DNA from: Neolewinella lacunae
GTDB taxonomy: Bacteria; Bacteroidota; Bacteroidia; Chitinophagales; Saprospiraceae
Length of the DNA: 64,000 bases
NCBI RefSeq assembly: GCF_014349155.1
Contig: NZ_JACSIT010000067.1
Coordinates: 1-64,000 of the forward strand
Direction: 5' to 3'
The notes under the pieces were generated by a model. It worked only from the letters and a program-made list of their open reading frames with translations, had not been told where the DNA came from and made no database searches. Positions 7,838-16,183 of the stretch are shown here, one piece after another. The position numbers and the translations under genes were made by a program. Each line of letters starts with the position of its first letter. Position 1 is the first letter of the stretch.

Positions 7838-10800
7838 CTAAAACTCCACCCCCAGGTTAATCCCGAAGCTTCGGGCGGTGGGATAAGAGATGTCTTCCAC
7901 GCCCCCTACCAGGTTCTGGCCCTGGATGGCAAATTGCTCGGGGTCAAAGTGCGGGATCTTCGTAAAAGCGTACAGGTTACGCCCGATCACGCTGATGCTG
8001 AGGCTGCCCAGGCTGCTCAGGAAAGTATCGCTCAACTGCTCGCGTCCCAGGCGGTAGGTCAGGGAAACCTCCCGGATCTTGAGGAAGCTGGCGTCGTAAA
8101 TGTTGTTCTCCTCGTGGTTGCGGTCGTAGAAGCTGCGGTAGTAGCTCTCGGCGGAGATGGCCACCGTGTTGGGCACGTACACCGGGTTTTCACTGCTGCC
8201 CGTGTTCTGTACCCCCTGGGCGATGATGCCGGTCTCGGGCCGGTTGGCCGTTTCTTCCAGCTGTCCACCCACTGCCGCCAGGGCCAGGGTGCGGCTGACG
8301 ACCTCGCCGCCCTGCCGCCAGTCCAGGAGCAGACCCAGGTCGAAGTTGCCGAAACGGAAGTTGTTCTGGAAACCCAGCATGAAATCCGGGTTGGCGTTGC
8401 CCAGTTTGCGCAGGGTGTTGTCGGCGATGTAGTTGCCGGCGGCGGTCAGGACAAACTCGCCAGCCTCGTTTTTCAGGTAGCCCGTTCCCCAGATGTCACC
8501 AATCTCTCCGCCCGGCTCAACGATGAAGAAGACGGTCTGGTCAACGGAGTTGTAGACCCGGCTGAAGGCCAGCGTGAAGCGCTCCGTCCCCTCCGGCAGC
8601 GCATCCACCCGCGCCCGCGTCGTGCTGAAGTTGAAACGGCTTTGCCACTTGAATTTGTCGGTCCACACCGGCCGTAAGCTCAGAATGGCCTCCAAACCGT
8701 TGGCACTCACCGAACCGCCGTTGATGATCTGCTCGCGGTAGCCGGAAGACAGGGGGACGGGCAGACTCAAGATCTGATTCTCAGTTTGCTGGGTAAAGTA
8801 GGTCAGGTCCAGGCCAATGCGGTCGTCGGCCAGGCGAACGTCCACGCCCACTTCCGTGCTTGTCGTTTGCTCGGGCAGGAGGTTGGCGGCGGCCAGGACG
8901 GCCTGCTCGCTAAACGTAGGCTGCCCGCCGAAGGGCGTCCGGGCCACGAAGGTCGAACTGGTGCGGTAGGGGTCGGTGTCGTTGCCCACCTGCGCCCAGT
9001 TGGCCCGCAGCTGCAGGAAGCTGATGGCCTGGGGCAGATCGAACGCGCGGTCGGCCAAAAAGCTCAGGCTGACCGATGGATAGAAGAAGCTGGTGTTGTC
9101 GGCATTGGTCGGGGTGGCCAGGGCCGAAGACCAGTCGTTGCGGCCGGTAACGTCAAGGTAAAGGAAGTTTTTAAAGCCGATCTTGGCCAGGGCGTACACG
9201 CTGTTGATGCGCTTACGGGCCACCTGGTCGAAGATCTCGACGGGGCTGGCCGCGTTGCTGAGGCGGAAGATGCCCGGCTGGGCCAGGGTCAGGGCCTGCC
9301 GTTGGGTATTGCGGGCTTCCTGGTCCAGGCGGTTGGCACCGGCCAGCAGGTTGAGGCTGAAATTGCCGCTGAGCTGCGGACGGTAGTCGAGCAGAACATC
9401 CGTGTTGATTTCCCGGTAAAAGACGTCATTTTCGGCGTAGCCGCCCTGGACAAAACGGTTGGAACTGAAGTTGCGCAGAAAGCGGCGCTGCTCGTTGCTG
9501 TAGTCCATCCCCGAACGCACCGTTGCCCGCAGGGTAGGGCTGAATTCGTAGGAGGCCGAGAGGTTGCCGAAGAGGCGGTCGCGGTTGAAGGGGTTGCGGT
9601 TTTCCAGCAGCGTAAAGAAGGGGTTATCGAAAAAAGTATAGTTGAAGCTGTACTGCTGCGTACCCTCCAATCCGGGCTGCCAGTAGTTGCGCAGGGATTC
9701 GGTATTGGCCTGCCGGGGGTACCAGGCAAAGAGGCTGTAGCCAATGTTTTCGGAGCCGTAGCCCGCACCGGGACGGTTGTCGGATTGGCTGTTGACGTAG
9801 CTGAGGTTCGCATTGACGGTCAGCTTATCCGTGGGCCGGAAGCTGAACTTGCCGAAGAGGGTCTTGCGGTCCAGGTTGACGCCGGGGATGTAACTGGCTG
9901 AACGCAGGTCAGTAGCCGAAAGGCGGAAGTCGCCAAACTCCCCACCGCCGCTGATGGCCAGGTTATTGATTGCCGTGGTGCCCGTACGGAAGAAGTCCTT
10001 CACATTGTCGGGCTGGCTGACCAGCGGCGTGGGCGTAATCGGGCGTCCGCCGTGCACCGCCACGTCACCTCCCCGCACCACCCGACCGTCAGGGAGGGTG
10101 ACCGGACTGTCAAACTGCGGTGCACTGTTGCCCACATCCAGGCGCTGCCCGTAGCTGTAGGTGATGTTGTCGGACGTCCCCGCGCCGAGGCCATCGACGA
10201 AGGCGAAGGCCCCACCCTGGCCCTGCCCGAATTCGTTCTGGAACCGGGGCAACTGGAAGGGGTTATCGACGGTGAAACTGCTGTTGAAACTTACCCCCAA
10301 GCCCGGCTTGCGGCCGCCGGACTTGGTCGTGATCACCACCACCCCGTTGGCCGCGCGCGTGCCGTACAGCGCCGCCGCCGAGGCGCCCTTGAGGACGCTG
10401 ACGGATTCGACATCGGCGGGATTGACCTCCATGGCGCCGTTGCCAAAGTCGATCTCCTGAAAGCCCGCCGCCGCTTCGTTGGTGACGTTGATGATGGTAT
10501 TGTTGTTGATGGGCGTGCCATCTACGATGAATAAGGGGTTGTTGTTGGCAAAGCTGGTTTGCCCCCGGATGACGATCTGGCTGGTGGAACCAACGCCCGT
10601 AGCGCCGGTCGTCACCCGCAGGCCCGCAACCTGGCCGGCCAGGTTATCGAGAAAGTTGACCGCCTGGACGTCCGTCAGCGCCTCACCCCCAATCTGCTGG
10701 ACGGCGTAGCCCAGCTCGCGGTAGTCGCGCTTGAGGCCCAGGGCGGTGACGACTACTTCGGAGAGCGCCGTGCCGACTTCCATCGCTACTACAACGTCCG

Positions 10801-11080
10801 CTGCACCTGCGGCCCCGACCAAATAAAGTTCCTGGGTCTCGTAACCCGTGTAGCTGAAAACGATGGTCTCGCCAGCTGAGGAGACCGCAAAAGTGAATTT
10901 GCCTTCCGCATCGGTTACCGTTCCAGCGCTGCGACCCCGCGCAAAAACCGAAGCACCAACGAGCGGCTCGCCGCTGTCGGCGTCAGTAACCTGGCCCGAG
11001 ATGGGAAATTGATTTTGGGCCGTCAAAGTAACGGCAAAGAGCAGGCCAAGCAAAGTGGCCCACGTACGTGAGTGTAACAT
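7838..11080 (-). CDS. SusC/RagA-family TonB-dependent outer-membrane transporter
   Basis: 1080 residues. Signal peptide of about 21 residues ending LTAQ, then a carboxypeptidase-like domain (ISGQVTDADSGEPLVGASV), the plug with LSEVVVTALGLKRDYRELGY, the SusC motif GTRAANGVVVITTK near residue 240, and a beta-barrel ending in aromatic-terminated strand GINLGVEF. It forms the outer-membrane channel energised by TonB and pairs with the SusD protein downstream. The segment VGAAGAADV just before the plug is encoded by a near copy (16/18) of the dispersed motif at 10803. A leader of about 170 bases separates it from the glycosyltransferase gene upstream. Confidence 0.96.
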   Translation of the reverse strand: MLHSRTWATLLGLLFAVTLTAQNQFPISGQVTDADSGEPLVGASVFARGRSAGTVTDAEGKFTFAVSSAGETIVFSYTGYETQELYLVGAAGAADVVVAMEVGTALSEVVVTALGLKRDYRELGYAVQQIGGEALTDVQAVNFLDNLAGQVAGLRVTTGATGVGSTSQIVIRGQTSFANNNPLFIVDGTPINNNTIINVTNEAAAGFQEIDFGNGAMEVNPADVESVSVLKGASAAALYGTRAANGVVVITTKSGGRKPGLGVSFNSSFTVDNPFQLPRFQNEFGQGQGGAFAFVDGLGAGTSDNITYSYGQRLDVGNSAPQFDSPVTLPDGRVVRGGDVAVHGGRPITPTPLVSQPDNVKDFFRTGTTAINNLAISGGGEFGDFRLSATDLRSASYIPGVNLDRKTLFGKFSFRPTDKLTVNANLSYVNSQSDNRPGAGYGSENIGYSLFAWYPRQANTESLRNYWQPGLEGTQQYSFNYTFFDNPFFTLLENRNPFNRDRLFGNLSASYEFSPTLRATVRSGMDYSNEQRRFLRNFSSNRFVQGGYAENDVFYREINTDVLLDYRPQLSGNFSLNLLAGANRLDQEARNTQRQALTLAQPGIFRLSNAASPVEIFDQVARKRINSVYALAKIGFKNFLYLDVTGRNDWSSALATPTNADNTSFFYPSVSLSFLADRAFDLPQAISFLQLRANWAQVGNDTDPYRTSSTFVARTPFGGQPTFSEQAVLAAANLLPEQTTSTEVGVDVRLADDRIGLDLTYFTQQTENQILSLPVPLSSGYREQIINGGSVSANGLEAILSLRPVWTDKFKWQSRFNFSTTRARVDALPEGTERFTLAFSRVYNSVDQTVFFIVEPGGEIGDIWGTGYLKNEAGEFVLTAAGNYIADNTLRKLGNANPDFMLGFQNNFRFGNFDLGLLLDWRQGGEVVSRTLALAAVGGQLEETANRPETGIIAQGVQNTGSSENPVYVPNTVAISAESYYRSFYDRNHEENNIYDASFLKIREVSLTYRLGREQLSDTFLSSLGSLSISVIGRNLYAFTKIPHFDPEQFAIQGQNLVGGVEDISYPTARSFGINLGVEF

Positions 11081-11254
11081 CAGTGTAAACTTGAAAAATG
11101 GGAAAAAGAGCCGCCAGCGGACAGTGAGCCTCCGGAAAGCGGGTAATGGTACCCCTGCAAACTGCCCAGAGGAGGTGCGATGGCGCAGACTTCAGTCTTC
11201 CGACCTCAGCCTAAGCCACCTTTCCTACGGGTGCGCAGGCGGTAAACGTACCAA
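11081..11254 (-). promoter_or_regulatory. Possible promoter and structured leader of susC
   Basis: On the minus strand a TACGTTTA box lies near 11240-11247, followed by about 150 bases with several self-complementary stretches (AGACT/AGTCT, GAGGT/ACCTC, GGGTA/TACCC). It does not match any riboswitch consensus I recognise. Confidence 0.3.
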
Positions 11255-11929
11255 TCAGCCTTCCCCCGTGGGCGGTGCCCGGCCGCTTAATTGTCCGTTC
11301 CGGGCGTAGGCCTGGCGCAGCGTGGGCGCGGGGAATACCGGCATTTGCTCCGTGAGCAAACCCAGCAAAGCAGCAAGGGCGCGGCGCAAAAAGTGCCACC
11401 CCGTGCGGAGATCTTGCAGGTGGTTGATGTCGGCCAGGCGCGGCAGCAGCGCAGCTTCCGGGCAGTAGGCGGCCAGCGAAGCGTAGAGGCCTTCGGTTTC
11501 CCAACGGAGGCCGGCGAAGGCAGCTGCGTTGAAGTCTTCCCGTTGCAGGCCGATGAGCCAGACGCCGCCGCGGCGGTCGGGGCCCAGCAGGTTTTGCCCC
11601 CGCTCCAGGCGTTGGGCGGCCGAGCGCAGGTGCGCCGGACGAAGGGAAGGGCAGTCGTTACCCACCACGAGGAGGCGATCATAGCCCAGGGCGTAAACGC
11701 TGGCCATCGCGTTGGCCAGGCGCTCCCCGAAGCCATCTCCCTGCTGCGTAGCTTCGTCGCTGCGGAACACCGGCAGGCCCGTGGCGGCAACGGTGGCCTC
11801 CGCGCGGGCAATCAGCTGGCCCGCAAGCTGCCGCCCGCCCGGATCGTCCGACCCGAAACGCTTGGCCCGGGCCTCGGCTTCGGCCGTGCGACTGAACAAC
11901 AAGATGGCGGTACGGGCCGGGGTGATCAT
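11255..11929 (-). CDS. DUF2064 glycosyltransferase-like protein
   Basis: 224 residues, a GT-A-fold DUF2064 protein. The nucleotide-binding region is seen as YDRLLVVGNDCPSLRPAHL (about 85-103) and GPDRRGGVWLIGL (about 121). The family includes TIGR04282 enzymes associated with arsenosugar biosynthesis, but the usual opening motif FAKAPVPGRVKTRL is replaced by LLFSRTAEAEARAKRFG, so the arsenic link is only suggested by ArsS 9 kb away. ATG at 11929. Confidence 0.72.
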   Translation of the reverse strand: MITPARTAILLFSRTAEAEARAKRFGSDDPGGRQLAGQLIARAEATVAATGLPVFRSDEATQQGDGFGERLANAMASVYALGYDRLLVVGNDCPSLRPAHLRSAAQRLERGQNLLGPDRRGGVWLIGLQREDFNAAAFAGLRWETEGLYASLAAYCPEAALLPRLADINHLQDLRTGWHFLRRALAALLGLLTEQMPVFPAPTLRQAYARNGQLSGRAPPTGEG

Positions 11930-12025
11930 GACACAAAGGTGGTGAAAAAATCAACTACGTGATTCATCCGCTTACGGTTTTGCCGGGTGCTTACAGTTTA
12001 CGGGGCCAAACATTGGCTTTTCGCC

Positions 12026-12033
12026 TACGTTTG
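12026..12033 (+). promoter_or_regulatory. TAnnTTTG promoter box of the zinc peptidase gene
   Basis: TACGTTTG ends 20 bases before the ATG at 12054. No convincing upstream TTG element at standard spacing. Confidence 0.5.
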
Positions 12034-12053
12034 GGTTCTCAATACGCCCTGCC

Positions 12054-13133
12054 ATGAAGCTTTTTCAGTGCCTTAACTGCGCTCATCCCGTTTTTTTCAA
12101 CAACGTGACCTGCGAGAACTGCGGCAGCTGGCTGGCGTATTATCCGCCGACCGCAGAGATGTTGGCCCTCATCCCCTTTGGTGAGGTGTGGCTCATTCCC
12201 CAAGACGGCTTTCGCGCCCACCGCTACTGCGCCAACCACGCCCACGCGGTGTGCAACTGGCTGGTCCCCAACGATTCACCGACGGGATTTTGCGCAGCCT
12301 GCGACCTCAACCGTACCGTCCCCGACCCCCAGCACCCGGAAAGCCTGGAAGAATGGCGCGCCTTGGAAGTGGCTAAACACTATCTGGTCTACGCCCTCCA
12401 ACGCCTTGGCCTGCCGCTGCTCAGCAAGAGCGCCGACCCGGAGCGGGGCCTGGCCTTCGACTTCCTTTCCCCCGAGGCCGCGCCAGAACCGGTCATGATG
12501 GGCCACCAGGACGGCCTCATTACCCTCAACGCCCACGAGGCCAACCCCGCCCACCGGGAGTCCGTCCGCCTGGCCGTCCACGAAAAATACCGCACCCTCA
12601 TCGGCCACTTTCGCCACGAAGTCGGGCATTATTACTGGGACCGGCTCATCGCCGGGGACGATCAACAACTGGCGGCATTCCGGCAGCTTTTTGGCGATGA
12701 AACGGCCGCCTACGACGTCGCATTGAAACAGCACTATCAGCAAGGACCACCCCCCGACTGGAACCAACACTTCATCACGAAGTACGCCTCGGCCCACCCC
12801 TGGGAAGACTGGGCCGAAACCTGGGCCCACTACCTTCACCTCCTCGACACCCTTGAAACGGCCCACGCCTTCGGGCTTTCCACCCAGCCCCGACTCCCGA
12901 AACCGGAAACCCTCACCGCTGTCGCAGATTTCGATCCCTACCTGGAGCCCGACATGGACCGCATCATCGACGCCTGCATTCCCATCACTTTCGCCGTCAA
13001 TAGCCTCAATCGGGGCATGGGCCGGCCCGATTTGTACCCCTTCGTGCTGTTCCCCGCCGTGCGCGCCAAACTCCGCTTCGTGCACGAGCTGGTGGGGGTA
13101 GCGAAGAAAAAACAGTGGTCGAGTAAGGGCTGA
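12054..13133 (+). CDS. Putative zinc-binding metallopeptidase (Peptidase_Mx type)
   Basis: 359 residues. An N-terminal zinc ribbon (CLNCAHPVFF...CENCGSW, cysteines near 5, 8, 20 and 23) precedes a catalytic region with the gluzincin HExxH motif RHEVGHYYWD (H188, E189, H192); the acidic EDWAETWAHYLH downstream likely supplies the third ligand. This matches the Peptidase_Mx family, whose substrate is unknown. No signal peptide, so cytoplasmic. It stands alone, divergent from the glycosyltransferase and followed by the tandem repeat array. Confidence 0.9.
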   Translation: MKLFQCLNCAHPVFFNNVTCENCGSWLAYYPPTAEMLALIPFGEVWLIPQDGFRAHRYCANHAHAVCNWLVPNDSPTGFCAACDLNRTVPDPQHPESLEEWRALEVAKHYLVYALQRLGLPLLSKSADPERGLAFDFLSPEAAPEPVMMGHQDGLITLNAHEANPAHRESVRLAVHEKYRTLIGHFRHEVGHYYWDRLIAGDDQQLAAFRQLFGDETAAYDVALKQHYQQGPPPDWNQHFITKYASAHPWEDWAETWAHYLHLLDTLETAHAFGLSTQPRLPKPETLTAVADFDPYLEPDMDRIIDACIPITFAVNSLNRGMGRPDLYPFVLFPAVRAKLRFVHELVGVAKKKQWSSKG

Positions 13134-13145
13134 GGCTTGTGGGTG

Positions 13146-13404
13146 GAGTTGACTCGGGTCCAATTTTCAATGCTACATCCTGAATTGTAAATTGTAAATC
13201 GCTTATGCTTGCGGAGTTGACTCGGGTCCAATTTTCAATGCTACATCCTGAATTGTAAATTGTAAATCGCTTATGCTTGCGGAGTTGACTCGGGTCCAAT
13301 TTTCAATACTACATCCTGAATTGTAAATTGTAAATCGCTTATGCTTGCGGAGTTGACTCGGGTCCAATTTTCAATGCTACATCCTGAATTGTAAATTGTA
13401 AATC
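13146..13404. repeat. 68-bp tandem repeat, 3.8 copies
   Basis: Units start at 13146, 13214, 13282 and 13350, each beginning GAGTTGACTCGGGTCCAATT and containing TGAATTGTAAATTGTAAATC. Copies are almost identical; copy 3 has one substitution (AATACTACAT). Copy 4 stops after AAATC. The unit length is not a multiple of three and there are no spacers. Confidence 0.95.
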
Positions 13405-13444
13405 CTTTCTCCCCCCCAATTAACGTTAAATAACACCCCACCCC

Positions 13445-13475
13445 TTGCATCTACGAATCTTTTCGTATACCTTTG
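13445..13475 (+). promoter_or_regulatory. Promoter of the BlaI/M56 operon
   Basis: TTG at 13445-13447 and a perfect TACCTTTG box at 13468-13475, separated by 20 bases, fit the Bacteroidota primary sigma factor consensus. The first operator lies between the two boxes. Confidence 0.8.
13452..13467. promoter_or_regulatory. BlaI-type operator 1
   Basis: Perfect dyad TACGAA-TCTT-TTCGTA between the promoter boxes. Confidence 0.8.
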
Positions 13476-13491
13476 TACGAAATGATTCGTA
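13476..13491. promoter_or_regulatory. BlaI-type operator 2
   Basis: Perfect dyad TACGAA-ATGA-TTCGTA over the expected transcription start, centred 24 bp from operator 1. Because it covers the ATG at 13482, that ATG is unlikely to be the translation start. Confidence 0.8.
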
Positions 13492-13535
13492 GCCAAGGAA
13501 GCCCAGTGGCTTTCCAAGTGGCGTACCCAGTATTG

Positions 13536-13928
13536 ATGACCATGATGCAACCAACCGAAGGCGAACTAGTCATTCTTCAAGTACTCTGGTCGGACGGGCC
13601 GAGTACGGTCCGGGCCGTCAATGAGCGGCTCAATGCGGAGAGCGAGCGCGAAATTGGCTATACGACCACCCTCAAGCTGATGCAATTGATGCTGAGCAAG
13701 GGGCTGGTGAGCCGCGACGACAGCACCCGCACCCACGTCTACGCAGCGGAGCTGCCCCGGGAGAAGGCCCAGCAAAACCTGTTGCAGCGCTTCGTGGATT
13801 CCACTTTCGGTGGCTCGGCGGGCAGCCTGGTATTGCGGGCCCTGGGGGAAGGGCAAACGAGCCCCGAAGAGCTCGCCGCCATCAAGCAACTGATCAAGCA
13901 ACTGGAAAATGAGGCAAGTAATGATTGA
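13536..13928 (+). CDS. BlaI/MecI/CopY-family transcriptional repressor
   Basis: About 130 residues. An N-terminal winged helix (PTEGELVILQVLWSDGPSTV, then GYTTTLKLMQLMLSKGLV) is followed by a helical dimerisation region, the family layout. It should bind the two TACGAA dyads in front of its own gene and repress itself and the M56 gene. The start is chosen at ATG 13536 because the frame upstream (TTG 13473, ATG 13482) runs through the operators and promoter; ATG 13542 or 13545 are equally possible. The 3' end overlaps the M56 gene. Confidence 0.9.
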   Translation: MTMMQPTEGELVILQVLWSDGPSTVRAVNERLNAESEREIGYTTTLKLMQLMLSKGLVSRDDSTRTHVYAAELPREKAQQNLLQRFVDSTFGGSAGSLVLRALGEGQTSPEELAAIKQLIKQLENEASND

Positions 13929-16050
13929 TTTCCCGCTCCCCACGGCCTGGGTGGAAGCCCTTGGCTGGACGATTCTGCACAGCCTCTGGCAGGGCCTCTT
14001 ACTCGCGGCTGTCCTCTGGCTGGCTTCGCGGGCCTGCCGGCGGGCGCAGGTCCGCTACGGACTGGCCTACGGAACTTTGCTGGCGCAGTTAGCCGTCTCT
14101 TTGCTCACCTTCTCCTGGGTCTACGTCCCCGCCGTGGCCGGGCCGGGCAGCCCTACCCTGCCCCCGGGCGAGACACTTTTTAACTTCAGCAACGCTGCGC
14201 CGGGCAGCGCCTGGGATCCCACCGTATTGCTGTTCTGGACCGTTGTTTTTTGGGCTTTTGGCCTGGTCATCGGCACGGTGCGGCTGGGGCTTTCCTTCGG
14301 GCGCGTCCGCAGGATGCAAAGGAAGGTGGAAGGAGCAGTGCCCGCCGACTTCCAGGCGAAGGTCCTCCGCCTTGCGCAACGCCTGGGCTGCCAGCGCAAA
14401 TTCCGCATCGGCCTGAGCCAGTACATTGACGGTCCGGCCCTGGTGGGTCACCTCCGGCCCATGTTGCTCTTTCCCATCGCCCTGGTCAATCAACTCACGC
14501 CCGAACAGGCCGAAACGATCATCCTCCACGAACTGGCCCACCTGCGCCGCAACGACCACTGGTGGAACCTGCTGCAGTGCGTCGTGGAAGTCCTGTTCTA
14601 TTACCACCCCGTGGTCTGGTGGATCGGTGCCCGCATCCGCGAAGAGCGGGAGTACTGCTGCGACGACCTCGTCCTGCGCCACGGGCCTGGTCAGTTGGCC
14701 TACGCCCAGGCCCTCCTCTACTTCGAGACCCAGCGCCAACACCCCCAGACGGCCGTCGGGCTGACGGGCAAACCCGGCGGACTGCTGGGCCGGGTGCAGC
14801 GCTTCATCCATCAACAAAACCTCCCTTATCAAATGAAAAGCAGACTCTTCCTCCTTCCTCTTTTAACGCTCCTTGCCCTGGCCACTACTGCCGCAGTAGC
14901 ACCAACGGATTCCTCCAGCGAACCGGAGACGGCCCCGACCTCCCTTGCTGCTCCACCCTTCGGGGGGCTGGGGGGGGCAACGACCCTCGCACCTGCGTTC
15001 AGCGCCCCAATAACGACCGATACCCTGCCCCGTGGCCGCCACCAGGTGAGCACCTTTCGCAATGGCAAATCGACGGAAGTGACCGTTGAAAATGGCGCCA
15101 TCAAAGCCCTGCGGATTGACGGACAGGACATCGCGCCGGTGGAGTTTGACCAGTACCAGGGCCTCGTCGAAGAGCTCCTGCAAGCCAGCAAAAAACCCGC
15201 CGCGCAGGGTTACAGCCGCTCCTTCAACTTCTACGACCCCGCTTCTTCCGAGGCATTCGAACGGCAAATGGAAGAGATGGGCCGCGTCTTTGAACGCACC
15301 TCCGAAGAACTGGAAGGCTCCTTCGAGGGGCTCAGCGAATCCTGGGAATACTCCTTCGAGGACAGCGAAGATTACTGGGAAGATTTCGGCCAACGCATGG
15401 AAGATTTCGGCGAAAGATTCGGCGAGTCCTTCGCAAAAATCTTCTCTTTCGGAGGCCTCGACAGCACCTTCCAACTGCGCATTGAGGGCAGCGGCCTGGA
15501 AAACTTGCAGTGGAACGTCGATAGCATGGTAAACAACGGTCAGATGGAAGGCCTGCGTTTCCAGATGCGTCCGGAAGGGGCGTACCCACGCGAGTACAAC
15601 CTAGAGGACCTGCGGCGTGACCGCGAAAATCTCCAGGGTGACGAAGAAGAGAAAATCCGCGAAATGGAGACCATGATCGAACAACTCGAACGCCGCAAGG
15701 CCGAGATGAAGCGTGATATGGCGGTACGGGACCGCGAGCTAGCCGAACGCGACCGGGCAATGGCGGAGCGCGACCGCGAGCTGGCGGCCAGAAACCGCGC
15801 CACGGAGGAAATGCGCCGCGCTGCCAGGGACGGCGCTTCGCCCAACATCCTCGACATCATGGGCCAACTCCAAAAAGAAGGTCTCCTGCCCGACGAAGAC
15901 GTGCGAAAAGTGGCCGTCGACCAAGACCGCCTCAGCGTCAACGGAAAGAAAGCCAGTAGTGCTGCCCACGCCCGTTTCCTGGAAATTTACCAGCAACGCG
16001 CCGGCCAGCCCTTCGGGAAAAACTCCTCCGTCCGCATCACGACCAACTAA
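13921..16050 (+). CDS. M56-family metallopeptidase (BlaR1-like sensor)
   Basis: About 709 residues. N-terminal membrane helices (TILHSLWQGLLLAAVLWLAS and following) surround the cytoplasmic zinc protease with HELAH (203-207) and REEREYCCDDLVL. A further membrane helix near 305-320 leads to an extracellular part. That part has no penicillin-binding sensor domain; it is acidic (repeated SFE/EDFGE segments) and later a charged coiled coil with a seven-residue repeat of the type RDRELAE. In BlaR1-like systems signal binding triggers cleavage of the BlaI partner. Residues near 340-365 are encoded by a dispersed repeat. ATG 13909 is an alternative start. Confidence 0.88.
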   Translation: MIDFPLPTAWVEALGWTILHSLWQGLLLAAVLWLASRACRRAQVRYGLAYGTLLAQLAVSLLTFSWVYVPAVAGPGSPTLPPGETLFNFSNAAPGSAWDPTVLLFWTVVFWAFGLVIGTVRLGLSFGRVRRMQRKVEGAVPADFQAKVLRLAQRLGCQRKFRIGLSQYIDGPALVGHLRPMLLFPIALVNQLTPEQAETIILHELAHLRRNDHWWNLLQCVVEVLFYYHPVVWWIGARIREEREYCCDDLVLRHGPGQLAYAQALLYFETQRQHPQTAVGLTGKPGGLLGRVQRFIHQQNLPYQMKSRLFLLPLLTLLALATTAAVAPTDSSSEPETAPTSLAAPPFGGLGGATTLAPAFSAPITTDTLPRGRHQVSTFRNGKSTEVTVENGAIKALRIDGQDIAPVEFDQYQGLVEELLQASKKPAAQGYSRSFNFYDPASSEAFERQMEEMGRVFERTSEELEGSFEGLSESWEYSFEDSEDYWEDFGQRMEDFGERFGESFAKIFSFGGLDSTFQLRIEGSGLENLQWNVDSMVNNGQMEGLRFQMRPEGAYPREYNLEDLRRDRENLQGDEEEKIREMETMIEQLERRKAEMKRDMAVRDRELAERDRAMAERDRELAARNRATEEMRRAARDGASPNILDIMGQLQKEGLLPDEDVRKVAVDQDRLSVNGKKASSAAHARFLEIYQQRAGQPFGKNSSVRITTN
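14941..15007 (+). repeat. 67-bp composite repeat, copy B, translated in the M56 protein
   Basis: Same order as copy A at 3266-3332: TCCCTTGCTGCTCC, CCCTTCGGGGGG hairpin, G-run, and a 19-base motif form GCACCTGCGTTCAGCGCCC (14989-15007). It encodes SLAAPPFGGLGGATTLAPAF in the linker between the last membrane helix and the extracellular region. Confidence 0.85.
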
Positions 16051-16183
16051 ATGGCAGTGCGGGGCAATGGCGCTGCTGCCCTTGCCCCGCATTCCCATTG
16101 AGGCCCTCGGGTGACCCGGGTTGTTCGCCAGCCCTGCCTTGTCTCCTTACTCAAATGCGCCCTATCTTCGCGGTTTATTAGCC

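Larger units (their letters stand above)
13134..13535. other. Gap with tandem repeat and regulatory region
   Basis: Holds the 68-bp tandem array (13146-13404), then a pyrimidine-rich stretch, then the promoter and double operator of the BlaI/M56 pair (13445-13491). No gene of its own. Confidence 0.8.

Noticed and set aside
7934-9901. Long plus-strand frames opposite susC
   Set aside because: GC-rich antisense shadows of a well-supported gene; no domain features.
13146-13404. Tandem array as a CRISPR
   Set aside because: Units are contiguous and identical with no unique spacers and no cas genes.
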